NCBI RefSeq assembly: GCF_900106035.1
Contig: NZ_FNUC01000003.1
Coordinates: forward strand, 1,426,001-1,490,000
From: Jiangella alba
GTDB taxonomy: Bacteria; Actinomycetota; Actinomycetes; Jiangellales; Jiangellaceae
Direction: 5' to 3'
DNA length: 64,000 bases
Position 1 is the first letter of the stretch. The number at the start of each line of letters is the position of its first letter. Shown here piece by piece: positions 1-7,751 of this stretch. The position numbers and the translations under genes are program-made. The notes beneath the pieces are model-generated. The model was not told the origin of the DNA. It made no database searches and worked only from the letters and a program-made list of their open reading frames with translations.

Positions 1-453
1 GAAGTTGATCAGCCGGCTGTCGGGCCGCCTGGTCTCGCGCCAGTGCCGGGCGGCGAACTTGGTGGTGTTGAACGCGCCCTTCAGGTGGACCCTGATGACC
101 GCGTCCCACTCCTCCTCGTCCATGTTGAAGATCATGCGGTCGCGGAGGATGCCCGCCGCGTTGACCAGGACGTCGAGCCGGCCGAACCGCTCGACGGTCG
201 TGGCGATCAGCTCCTCGGCCTGGCCGTGGTCGGAGACGTCGGTACGGCTGGCGACGGCCGTGCCGCCGGCGGCCGTGATGGCGTCGACCACCTCCGTCGC
301 CGGATCGGAGTTCTCGGTGGTTCCGTCCAGCTGGACGCCGAGGTCGGCGACGACGACCGAGGCGCCCTCGGCGGCGAGAGCCCGGGCGACGGCGGCGCCG
401 ATGCCGCGGCCGGAACCGGTGACGATCGCGACGCGACCGGTGAGTCTGGTCAT
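1..453 (-). CDS. SDR family oxidoreductase, probably 3-hydroxyacyl-CoA dehydrogenase type (partial, C-terminus beyond left edge)
   Basis: The first 151 residues of a classical short-chain dehydrogenase are in the window; the rest runs off the left edge, before the catalytic Ser-Tyr-Lys region. The Rossmann motif TGSGRGIG is at residues 12-19 and an NAAG motif is near residue 98. The acidic loop after beta-2 is long (ADLGVQLDGTTENSD), as in the MFE-2 type SDRs that oxidise 3-hydroxyacyl-CoA; the substrate itself is inference. The ATG at 453 follows a GAGGAG Shine-Dalgarno. It is the last gene of the ABC-importer operon, 82 bases after the binding-protein stop, so it probably acts on the imported compound together with the acyl-CoA enzymes encoded divergently. 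Confidence 0.85.
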   Translation of the reverse strand, partial: MTRLTGRVAIVTGSGRGIGAAVARALAAEGASVVVADLGVQLDGTTENSDPATEVVDAITAAGGTAVASRTDVSDHGQAEELIATTVERFGRLDVLVNAAGILRDRMIFNMDEEEWDAVIRVHLKGAFNTTKFAARHWRETRRPDSRLINF

Positions 454-535
454 GGAGAGGTCTCCTCTCGGGGAGATGGTGAGAAGTGGGAACTGGATCG
501 AGCCGGACCGCCGCACACGACGGCGCGGGGCGCGG

Positions 536-1879
536 CTACGTCAGCGGGGTGTACGGCACCTGGCCGTTGAGGTCGATCGTCTCGACGGTGTCGAGCGTCC
601 CGGCATCGGCGTTCCATCGCGCGATGGCCATGCCCTCGACCAGGTAGGGGTCGTCCGGGCCGGTTTCGAGGACGATGCCGGGCACCATGATCAGGCTGCC
701 GGTGTCGGGCCGGAAGTCTCGCACCGCCTCCATCACCGACGCCCGTTCCAGCGACTCCGCCTGTTCCAGCGCCTGCACGAAGAGGTCACCGACGACCCAG
801 CCGCCGGTGCTGGCGGACAGCGGCAGTTCCACCTTGTTGCGGGCCATCGCCTTCGCGCCCCATTCCAGGTAGTCCGCGACCCCGGGAAGATCGGCGTTGG
901 CGGGATCGTCGACGTCGATCGAGCCCGTGGTCAGCAGGCCGTCGCCGGCGCCGGGATCGAGGCTCTCGAGCTGCCCGACCGACAACAGCGAGGTGAGCAG
1001 CTGGGGGTTCCAGTCCGTACGCGTGCTCACGGTGTTGATGAGCTGGAGGGCCTGGGCGCCCAGCGCGAAGATCACCAGGACGTCGGCGTCGGTCGCGGCC
1101 AGGGTGGTGATCTGGCCCGAGAGGTCGGGATCGGTGACCTCGAACGTCACGTGCTCGACGATGGTCGTGTCGCTGCCCTCGAGGCCCGTCTCCAGCGACT
1201 GGAACTTGGCCCGGCCGTAGTCGTCGTTCTGGGAGATCACCGCGATCGTGCCGCCGGGGAAGTTGCTGCTGAGATAGTCGGCGTAGATCAGCCCTTCGGC
1301 GGAGTACGGCGCAAGGGCGCCGTTGATCTGCCAGGGAAAGTCCGGGTTCCCCAGCTCCGGAGATCCGGTCCCGGCGAACAGGCCGGGCACGCAGGCGCGG
1401 TCGAGCACCGGCCGGATCGCCATGTTGGCCGAGGTGCCGATCACGCTCAGCATCGCGAAGACGCCCTTGTCGTCGATCATCTCCTGGACGTTGGCCTTGG
1501 CGGTCGAGGCGACGTAGTGGTCGTCCTTGTAGATGAGCTCGATGGTCCGCTTCCTGCCGTCTGCCGTCTCGACCCCGCCGGCGGCGTTGACCATGTCGAA
1601 GTACGCCTGCATGCCCCACAGGTGTGCGCCGGTGGCGGCGAACGGGCCGCTCAGCGCGCCGCTGAAGCCGACCGTGATCGACGTGTCCGTGATGCCCTCG
1701 GTGCCGTCGTAGGACGCGCACCGGTCGGTGATGCCGCTGCCGCTGCCGCCGTCGTCGTCGGGAGCCGAGACGGCTCCTCCGGCGCAGCTCGCGGTCAGCG
1801 CGACGACCGAGACCGCGGCGAGGGCGCGGCGGCCCCGGTCGAACGGCCGGCGGTCCCCGCTCAGATGTCCGACAGTCAT
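536..1879 (-). CDS. Branched-chain amino acid-type ABC transporter substrate-binding lipoprotein
   Basis: A 447-residue periplasmic-binding protein of the Leu/Ile/Val (type I, LivK-like) class. A lipoprotein signal peptide ends in the lipobox LTASCAGG, followed by an acidic/glycine linker, so it should be tethered outside the membrane. The body carries typical family sequence (ITVGFSGALSGPFAATG; later AVISQNDDYGRAKF). The ATG at 1879 overlaps the permease stop as ATGA and has an AAGGAG site upstream. In this operon the binding protein lies at the promoter-distal end rather than first. Such proteins bind amino acids but also aromatic or other carboxylates; the neighbouring acyl-CoA enzymes favour an organic acid ligand (inference). 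Confidence 0.93.
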   Translation of the reverse strand: MTVGHLSGDRRPFDRGRRALAAVSVVALTASCAGGAVSAPDDDGGSGSGITDRCASYDGTEGITDTSITVGFSGALSGPFAATGAHLWGMQAYFDMVNAAGGVETADGRKRTIELIYKDDHYVASTAKANVQEMIDDKGVFAMLSVIGTSANMAIRPVLDRACVPGLFAGTGSPELGNPDFPWQINGALAPYSAEGLIYADYLSSNFPGGTIAVISQNDDYGRAKFQSLETGLEGSDTTIVEHVTFEVTDPDLSGQITTLAATDADVLVIFALGAQALQLINTVSTRTDWNPQLLTSLLSVGQLESLDPGAGDGLLTTGSIDVDDPANADLPGVADYLEWGAKAMARNKVELPLSASTGGWVVGDLFVQALEQAESLERASVMEAVRDFRPDTGSLIMVPGIVLETGPDDPYLVEGMAIARWNADAGTLDTVETIDLNGQVPYTPLT

Positions 1880-2871
1880 CGTGACTCTCCTTCCGGCTGG
1901 AGGTGCGGTGGCGCCTTCGACGGCCGGCGCGCGAGGTCCTGGAGCAGGCCGCCGACGCCACGGGGCAGGTAGAGCAGGATCAGGATCAGGGCCACCCCGA
2001 AGAGCAGCGGCGTGAGCAGCGGATTGACCCCCGCGTCGGCGATCACCCGCGGGGTGAAGACCAGGAACAGCGCGCCGAAGACCGGCCCGACGAGGGTGGC
2101 GCTGCCGCCGACGGCCATCCCGACCAGCAGGTTGATGGAGAGGACGGCCATGAAGTCGCTCGGGCTCACGAAGGTGTGCGCGACGACGAACATCCAGCCC
2201 GCCAGGCCGCAGAGGGCGCCGCTGAAGCCGAAGGCGGCGACCTTCATCGTCACCACGTCGACCCCGACGGTCTGTGCCGCCACCTGCTGGTCGCGCACGC
2301 CGATCATGGCCCGTCCGATGCGGCTGGCCATGACGTTGCGGGCGAGGACGAACACCAGCATGGCCAGGGTCAGCAGCACCCAGTAGTTGAACGCGGTGAT
2401 GCTGATCCCGAGCCACGGCGGCGGAGTGAGCGCGTCGACCACGAAGCCGGCGTTGCCGCCGGTCTGCTCGGTGAACCGGACCGGGATGGTCGGGAAGACG
2501 AAGGCGATCGAGACGCTGGCCAGCGCCAGCCGGATGCCGCTGATGCGCAGCGCCGGCAGGCCGGTGAGGGCGCCGATGACGAACCCCATGACGATCGCGA
2601 CGGGCAGGGCCGCCCAGTAGGACCAGCCGGAGGTCTGGACCAGGAGCGCGGTGGCATAGGCCGAGGCGCCGATGTAGGCGCACTGCCCGAACGAGATCTG
2701 GCCGCACCACCCGGTCAGCAGGTTCAGGCTGAGGATCGCGACGGCGAGGTAGATCACCTGCTGGAGCCGCAGCACCTGGGTGCCGCCGAGCGCGAACGGG
2801 GCCAGGACGGCGACGGCGACCAGCGCCGGCCAGAGCAGCCGAGGCAACCCGAGACGGTCGAGGACGCTCAT
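1876..2871 (-). CDS. livM: ABC transporter permease, LivM family
   Basis: A 331-residue polytopic membrane protein with the LivM hallmarks LNLLTGWCGQISFGQ near the N-terminus and a conserved middle section (IGRAMIGVRDQQVAAQTVGV). It pairs with the LivH-type permease to form the import channel. The start ATG overlaps the livH stop (ATGA), and its stop overlaps the binding-protein start in the same way, indicating translational coupling through the operon. The short C-terminal cytoplasmic tail is charged and proline-rich. Confidence 0.93.
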   Translation of the reverse strand: MSVLDRLGLPRLLWPALVAVAVLAPFALGGTQVLRLQQVIYLAVAILSLNLLTGWCGQISFGQCAYIGASAYATALLVQTSGWSYWAALPVAIVMGFVIGALTGLPALRISGIRLALASVSIAFVFPTIPVRFTEQTGGNAGFVVDALTPPPWLGISITAFNYWVLLTLAMLVFVLARNVMASRIGRAMIGVRDQQVAAQTVGVDVVTMKVAAFGFSGALCGLAGWMFVVAHTFVSPSDFMAVLSINLLVGMAVGGSATLVGPVFGALFLVFTPRVIADAGVNPLLTPLLFGVALILILLYLPRGVGGLLQDLARRPSKAPPHLQPEGESR

Positions 2872-3752
2872 ACGCGTTCCACCTGCTTTCGGCCGAACAG
2901 GCCTTCCGGTCGGATCAGGAGAACCGCGAGGATCGCCGCGAAGGCGGTGGCCAGCTGCAGCTGGGTCCCGATGAAGCCGACGTATCCGCTGGCCAGAGAC
3001 TGGATGATGCCGATGGCGACGCCGCCGACCAGCGCGCCCTCGTAGCTGTCGAGGCCACCGAGCACGGCTGCGGCGAAGCCGTACAGGAGCAGGGCCTGCA
3101 TCATGGTCGTGCTCAGGAACAGTTCGGGAGCGACCATGGCGCCGACGATCGCGCCGAGCATGGCCGCCATGCCCCAGCCGAGCATGAGCATGCGCGGCAC
3201 GTTGATGCCGAGCATGCGCGCCGAGGCCGGGTTCATCGCCGCGCCCGTCATGGCCAGGCCCAGCTTGGTCCTGGTGAACACCAGCCGGAGGGCGATCGCG
3301 ATGCCGACGAGCAGCAGCATGGCCCCGGCCCGGCGGTAGGAGACGACGACGCCGCCGAGGTCGAGGCCCCCGGCCGGGAAGGGCGAGTCCAGGCGGTGCG
3401 CGTCGAGGCTGAACAGGTAGCCCGCGGCCGCGTTGATGGCCAGCAGCAGCCCCGTGGTCACCATGGCCTGCCGCAGGTGGTCGGCCTGGGCGAACGGCCG
3501 CATCACGATGCGTTCGAGGCCCGCCCCGAAGGCGAAGCCGAACATCGCCCCGGCGAGAATGGCCACGACGATCGGCAGGCCGAGGCCGTCGGCGGCGAAC
3601 AGCCAGATGACGAAGGTGCACAGCATGGCCATCTCGCCGGCGGCGAAGTTGAGGACGCCGGTCGAGCGGTAGACGAGCACCACGGCCATGCCGAGGGCGC
3701 CGTAGAGCACTCCGCTCTGGATTCCGTCCACCAGGCGTTGGAGCAGGAGCAC
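2868..3752 (-). CDS. livH: ABC transporter permease, LivH family
   Basis: A 294-residue hydrophobic permease with LivH features: LVDGIQSGVLYGALGMAVVL at the N-terminus, a conserved stretch containing NFAAGEMAM, and a C-terminal section with VLGGLDSYEGALVGG. It has about eight membrane spans and forms the heterodimeric channel with LivM. The GTG start at 3752 lies four bases after the livF stop. No other in-frame start fits the family length as well. Confidence 0.93.
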   Translation of the reverse strand: MLLLQRLVDGIQSGVLYGALGMAVVLVYRSTGVLNFAAGEMAMLCTFVIWLFAADGLGLPIVVAILAGAMFGFAFGAGLERIVMRPFAQADHLRQAMVTTGLLLAINAAAGYLFSLDAHRLDSPFPAGGLDLGGVVVSYRRAGAMLLLVGIAIALRLVFTRTKLGLAMTGAAMNPASARMLGINVPRMLMLGWGMAAMLGAIVGAMVAPELFLSTTMMQALLLYGFAAAVLGGLDSYEGALVGGVAIGIIQSLASGYVGFIGTQLQLATAFAAILAVLLIRPEGLFGRKQVERV

Positions 3753-3756
3753 CGAT

Positions 3757-4467
3757 TCACCTCCCCAGGTAGGCGCGACGCACCGAGTCGTCGTCGAGTA
3801 GGGCCGAGGCGCTGCCCTGGGACACGAAGCGGCCCGATTCCAGGACGTAGGCGCGGTCGGCGACGGGCAGCGCGATGTTGGCGTTCTGTTCGACGATCAA
3901 CATGGCGGTGCCGGAGTCCTCGCGGACCCGGGCGATCTGGTCGAACAACTCCGCGGTCACCATGGGCGCGAGGCCCATCGACGGCTCGTCCAGCAGGAGC
4001 ATCGCCGGCTGCGAGATCATCGCCCGGGCGACGGCCAGCATCTGCTGTTCGCCACCGCTGAGGCTGCCCGCGTGTTGCTTTCGCCGGGGGGCCAGCTGGG
4101 GAAAGATCTCGAACCATCGCTCGATCTGCGTGCGGCCGGTGTCGCCCCGGCACAGGTGGGCGCCGAGCGCGAGGTTGTCCTCGACGGAGAGGTGGTTGAA
4201 GGTCCCGCGTCCCTCGACCACGTGCCCGAGGCCCAGGCGGGCCCGGGCGTCGGAGGTCCGGCCGCCGACCTCGCCGCCGCGCAGTCTGACCGTGCCCTTG
4301 CTGGGGATCATGCCGCTGAGGGCCCGGAGCGTGGTCGTCTTGCCCGCGCCGTTCGCGCCGAGCACGACCACGATCTCCGCGGCGTCGACGTGCAGGTCGA
4401 GCCCGTGCAGGACCTGGTGCGGCCCGTAGCCGGCGGTGAGTCCGGTGACGTCGAGGACGGCGGTCAT
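3757..4467 (-). CDS. livF: ABC transporter ATP-binding protein, LivF family
   Basis: A 236-residue ATPase. Walker A is GANGAGKTT near residue 37, the ABC signature is LSGGEQQ, and Walker B is MLLLDEPSMGLAP. The length and the closing AYLGR sequence are typical of LivF. It pairs with the LivG-type ATPase to energise import. The ATG overlaps the livG stop as ATGA. Confidence 0.95.
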   Translation of the reverse strand: MTAVLDVTGLTAGYGPHQVLHGLDLHVDAAEIVVVLGANGAGKTTTLRALSGMIPSKGTVRLRGGEVGGRTSDARARLGLGHVVEGRGTFNHLSVEDNLALGAHLCRGDTGRTQIERWFEIFPQLAPRRKQHAGSLSGGEQQMLAVARAMISQPAMLLLDEPSMGLAPMVTAELFDQIARVREDSGTAMLIVEQNANIALPVADRAYVLESGRFVSQGSASALLDDDSVRRAYLGR

Positions 4468-5264
4468 CGGGCCGCCCCCAGGTAGGCCTCGATGACGGTG
4501 GGATCGGCCGACACCTCGTCGGCGGTGCCGGCGGCGATACAGCGGCCGAGGTTGAGGACGATGACGCGGTCGGAGATGGACATCACCAGGCCCATGTGGT
4601 GTTCCACCAGGACGATCGCAACGTCGAAGTCGCGGCGGACGGCCGAGATGTAGCCGCCGAGCTCGTCGACCTGACCGTGTGGCAGGCCGGCCGCGGGCTC
4701 GTCGAGCAGCAGCAGCCTCGGCCCGTTGACCAGCGCGCGGGCGATCTCGACTCGCTTGAGCACCGAGAACGGGAGCCCGGACGCATCGTGCTCGGCCAGG
4801 TCGGCGAGTTCCAGCCGCTCGAGCACCTCGTACGCCTCGGCGCGCAGCCGGCGCTCGTGGCGCCGCTGGCGGCGCAGGTGCAGGGCACAGGCGACGAGGC
4901 CGTCGGCGTGTCGCTGGTAGGCGCCCAGCAGGACGTTCTCGATGACGGACAGCCGCGGGAAGAGAGCCAGGTTCTGGAAGGTGCGGCCCACCCCCAGCGC
5001 ACTGATGCGGTGCGGCGGCAGGCCGAGCACGTCGGTGCCGTTGACGCGTACCGCGCCTCGTTGCGGCCGGTAGAGGCCGCTGACGCAGTTGAACAGCGTG
5101 CTCTTGCCGGCCCCGTTCGGCCCGACGACGGCGCAGATGCCGCCGTCCACCCGCAACGACAGCCCGTCCAGGGCCCGGATCCCGCCGAACCGGAGCTGGA
5201 CGTCGTCGGCCTCCAGTGCCGGTGGGGTCCGTTCGTCCGCCTGGGTCGGAGCTCTCGATGCCAT
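4464..5264 (-). CDS. livG: ABC transporter ATP-binding protein, LivG family
   Basis: The first gene of the importer operon, 266 residues. Walker A GPNGAGKST lies near residue 46 and Walker B LLLLDEPAAGLP is intact. The family's extended signature region reads LPFSVLKRVEIARAL, with serine where LivG-type proteins usually carry the signature glycine. The ATG at 5264 has a GAAGGGGA site upstream. It is transcribed leftward from the region at 5265-5425 that it shares with the divergent acyl-CoA genes, so the two units are probably co-regulated. Confidence 0.94.
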   Translation of the reverse strand: MASRAPTQADERTPPALEADDVQLRFGGIRALDGLSLRVDGGICAVVGPNGAGKSTLFNCVSGLYRPQRGAVRVNGTDVLGLPPHRISALGVGRTFQNLALFPRLSVIENVLLGAYQRHADGLVACALHLRRQRRHERRLRAEAYEVLERLELADLAEHDASGLPFSVLKRVEIARALVNGPRLLLLDEPAAGLPHGQVDELGGYISAVRRDFDVAIVLVEHHMGLVMSISDRVIVLNLGRCIAAGTADEVSADPTVIEAYLGAAR

Positions 5265-5314
5265 GCCCTGGTCCCCTTCTCGCGCCGCCGCCGTTGGTTG
5301 CCACGATCCGTGAA

Positions 5315-5384
5315 GTAGTTCTATGCTCGAATTATCAAGTTCGAAGCTGGAACGACATTACAGATAATTCCAGCTTGGAACTAC
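5315..5384. promoter_or_regulatory. Divergent control region with three TTC-N7-GAA boxes inside a 22-bp imperfect inverted repeat
   Basis: This AT-rich patch stands out in a GC-rich genome. The arms 5315-5336 and 5363-5384 are inverted copies differing at three positions; each arm begins with GTAGTTC and ends with GAATTATC on its own strand. TTC-N7-GAA boxes occur at 5319-5331, 5340-5352 and 5369-5381. The element sits between livG (start 5264) and the MaoC gene (start 5426), so one dimeric repressor, perhaps TetR-type and acyl-CoA-responsive, could control both directions. No regulator gene for it is visible in the window. The symmetry is seen directly; the function is inferred. Confidence 0.65.
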
Positions 5385-5425
5385 TGTTTTCGCAATATTT
5401 CTCAGCGGACCGGGAGAGGCGAGAC

Positions 5426-5893
5426 ATGCGCGAGATCAGGTTCGACGACCTGCCCGCTCTTCAAGCGGTCAGCGGGGGTGAATTCGGTCGCTGGAGCGAG
5501 GGTCTGGACATCACTCAGGACCTCATCGACCGGTTCGCCGAGCTGACCGGCGATCACCAGTGGATCCATGTCGATCGCGAGCGGGCCCGGTCCGGGCCGT
5601 TCGGCACGACCATCGCGCACGGTCTGCTTACTCTGGCCGTCACGCCGCGCATCCGCCCGCCCGCCGACTTCGTGGTGGTCGGACATGCCAAGACGCTCAA
5701 CTACGGGTCCGACGGCGTCCGCTTCCTCGCACCGGTCCCGTGCGGGTCGACCATCCGGTCGCGCGGCCGGCTGAACGCGGCCGTCCAGCACCCGCGCGGG
5801 ACGAAGCTCAGCTACGAGATGGCGGTGCACGTGGTCGGCCAGGACAGCCCGGCCATGCTGTCGCGGCCCGTCGTGCTGTACGCGGGGGAGTGA
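5426..5893 (+). CDS. MaoC family (R)-enoyl-CoA hydratase/dehydratase
   Basis: A 155-residue single hot-dog protein. The hydratase motif is clear: RFAELTGDHQWIHVD, followed by GPFGTTIAHG, supplying the Asp and His of the active site. These enzymes hydrate trans-2-enoyl-CoA. The ATG at 5426 follows GGGAGAGGCG. It is the first of four acyl-CoA genes read rightward from the shared operator; the next gene starts two bases after its stop. In actinobacterial sterol-type pathways short MaoC subunits can pair with others, but only one copy is present here. Confidence 0.92.
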   Translation: MREIRFDDLPALQAVSGGEFGRWSEGLDITQDLIDRFAELTGDHQWIHVDRERARSGPFGTTIAHGLLTLAVTPRIRPPADFVVVGHAKTLNYGSDGVRFLAPVPCGSTIRSRGRLNAAVQHPRGTKLSYEMAVHVVGQDSPAMLSRPVVLYAGE

Positions 5894-5895
5894 GC

Positions 5896-6675
5896 ATGAC
5901 GGAGGACCGGCCGGGTCCCGTCACCGCCAACCTCGTCCTGTCGGTGGACGACGCGGTGGCCACCCTGCGCATCGACCGCCCGGAGAAGCGCAACGCGCTG
6001 GACACGGCCACCCGGGCCGAGCTGATCGCGTGCCTCGACTGGGCCGGCGCGACACCGGACATCCGGGCGGTCGTCGTCACCGGGACGGGCGGGTCCTTCG
6101 CCGCCGGCGCCGATCTCGGTGAGGCGCCGGGCCAGGTCGACCCGCTGGCCATGCGGGCGATGCTGCGAGAGCGGCGCGTCTACCAGGCGGTCGCCGAGTG
6201 CCCGGTGCCCGTCATCGCGATGATCGACGGCTACTGCCTCGGCGGCGGCTGCGAGCTCGCCATGGCGGCGGACCTGCGGATCGCCTCGGAGAACGCCACG
6301 TTCGGGCAGCCCGAGATCGCGCTGGCGATCATCCCCGGCGGCGGCGGAACCCAGCGGCTGCCCCGGCTGGTCGGGCTGGGACAGGCAATGCGCCTGATCC
6401 TCACCGGTGACCGGATCGACGCCGCCACGGCGCTTCGGCTCGGCCTGGTCGAGCAGGTGGTGCCCGCCGGCCGGCTGGAGACCGCGACCCGGGACCTGTG
6501 CGACCGCATCACCCGGCACGCCCGTCCGGCTCTCACCCTGGCCAAGCAGGCCGTCCGGGCGTCGGCCGAGCTGCCGCTGCAGGCCGGGCTCGCGCTGGAG
6601 ACCGAGCTGCTGTGCCTCGCGTGGACCAGCGACGAGAGCGCCGAGCGGCTGGCCGCCTTCCGGCAGAAGCGCTAG
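5896..6675 (+). CDS. Enoyl-CoA hydratase/isomerase (crotonase family)
   Basis: A 259-residue crotonase. The N-terminal motif RIDRPEKRNALD, the oxyanion-hole segment SFAAGADL near residue 70 and the GYCLGGGCELAMAADLRIAS block are all present, followed by GQPEIALAIIPGGGGTQRL. The glutamates of both conserved active-site segments are retained, consistent with hydratase activity. It starts two bases after the MaoC stop, and the ACAD start follows its own stop by two bases, so all are one transcription unit. The exact acyl-CoA substrate cannot be read from sequence. Confidence 0.93.
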   Translation: MTEDRPGPVTANLVLSVDDAVATLRIDRPEKRNALDTATRAELIACLDWAGATPDIRAVVVTGTGGSFAAGADLGEAPGQVDPLAMRAMLRERRVYQAVAECPVPVIAMIDGYCLGGGCELAMAADLRIASENATFGQPEIALAIIPGGGGTQRLPRLVGLGQAMRLILTGDRIDAATALRLGLVEQVVPAGRLETATRDLCDRITRHARPALTLAKQAVRASAELPLQAGLALETELLCLAWTSDESAERLAAFRQKR

Positions 6676-6677
6676 CC

Positions 6678-7751
6678 GTGGACACGTCCGAACTGCGGCG
6701 ACAGGACTACACGCTCGACGGCGACCAGGTCGTGCTCCGCGATCTCTTCGCGCAGTTCTTCGCCCGCGAGTGTCCGATGGACGTCGTCCGCGCGGCCGAA
6801 CCGACAGGGCACGACCCGCAGTTGTGGCGAGCGACGGCCGAGCTGGGCGCGATGTCGATGGCGCTGCCGGCCGAGGCCGGCGGCGACGGGGCCGGCATCG
6901 TCGAGGTCGCGCTGCTGGCCGAGCAGCTGGGCCGGCGGATCGCCCCGGTGCCGCTCGTCGAGCACGTCGTGGCGAGCCGACTCCTCGCCGCTGGTGGGGG
7001 AGACGATCCGATCGCCACGCTGCTGGCCGACGCGTCCCGGGGGAGAACCGTCCTCGGGCTGGGGCTGGAACGGTACGACGTGCCGCAACTGGTGTCGTCC
7101 GGGGCGGTGGCCGGCGCCGTCGTCGGCCACCGGGCGGGTGCCGTCGTGGTCAGCACAGGCGGGCCCCAGCCGCACGCCGCCAACCAGGCCGGGCTGCCGT
7201 CGGCCTGGCGCGATCTCGGCGCCGAGCCGTGCGTCGAGGTTCCGGTCGCCTCGACCGCGGTGCTGGTCGACCGGGCCCGTCGCGAGCTGAAGGTGCTGAC
7301 CGCCGCGGCCCTCGTCGGCCTGACCGAGGGTGCGCTGGCGCTGGCCGTGAGCTTCGTCCAGACCCGGCGGACCCAGGGGGTGCCGCTCGGGTCGTTGCAG
7401 GGAGTCTCGTTCCCGCTGGCCGACGTCGCGATCGGCGTGGCGGGCGCGCGCCACCTCTGCCGCCGGGCCGCCTGGTTCCTCGACCACGAACCCGAGGCCG
7501 AGCCGGACCTGCCCGGGATCGCCTTCGCCTACGCGGCCGAGGTCGCGACCCACGGCGTGACGGTGGCGCTGCACGCACACGGCGGCCTGGGCTTCGCCGT
7601 CGAGTCCGACGTCAGCCGCTACTTCCTTCGGGCCAAGGGCTGGACTCTGGCCGCAGGCGACCCGGGCCGCGACGTCCTCGCCGCCGGCGAGGCGCTCCTG
7701 GCGAAGGCCGCCCGGCCCGATCGAGAGGATCGTCGGTGGACTTCACGGTGA
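6678..7751 (+). CDS. Acyl-CoA dehydrogenase, FadE28-like subunit
   Basis: A 357-residue acyl-CoA dehydrogenase-fold protein. The C-terminal HAHGGLGFAVESDVSRYFLR block is typical, but the family's TEP-x-x-GSD flavin/substrate motif is not visible in the middle domain. The following gene encodes a second dehydrogenase that has that motif. Adjacent dissimilar pairs in actinobacteria, such as FadE28-FadE29, form alpha2-beta2 heterotetramers with composite active sites; that arrangement is proposed here by analogy. It uses a GTG start two bases after the upstream stop, and its end overlaps the next gene by 16 bases. Confidence 0.85.
   Translation: MDTSELRRQDYTLDGDQVVLRDLFAQFFARECPMDVVRAAEPTGHDPQLWRATAELGAMSMALPAEAGGDGAGIVEVALLAEQLGRRIAPVPLVEHVVASRLLAAGGGDDPIATLLADASRGRTVLGLGLERYDVPQLVSSGAVAGAVVGHRAGAVVVSTGGPQPHAANQAGLPSAWRDLGAEPCVEVPVASTAVLVDRARRELKVLTAAALVGLTEGALALAVSFVQTRRTQGVPLGSLQGVSFPLADVAIGVAGARHLCRRAAWFLDHEPEAEPDLPGIAFAYAAEVATHGVTVALHAHGGLGFAVESDVSRYFLRAKGWTLAAGDPGRDVLAAGEALLAKAARPDREDRRWTSR

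Noticed and set aside
5-1972. Long plus-strand open frame across the SDR and binding-protein genes
   Set aside because: Arg/Gly/Asp-rich antisense frame of high-GC DNA; the minus strand has clear SDR and lipoprotein sequence.
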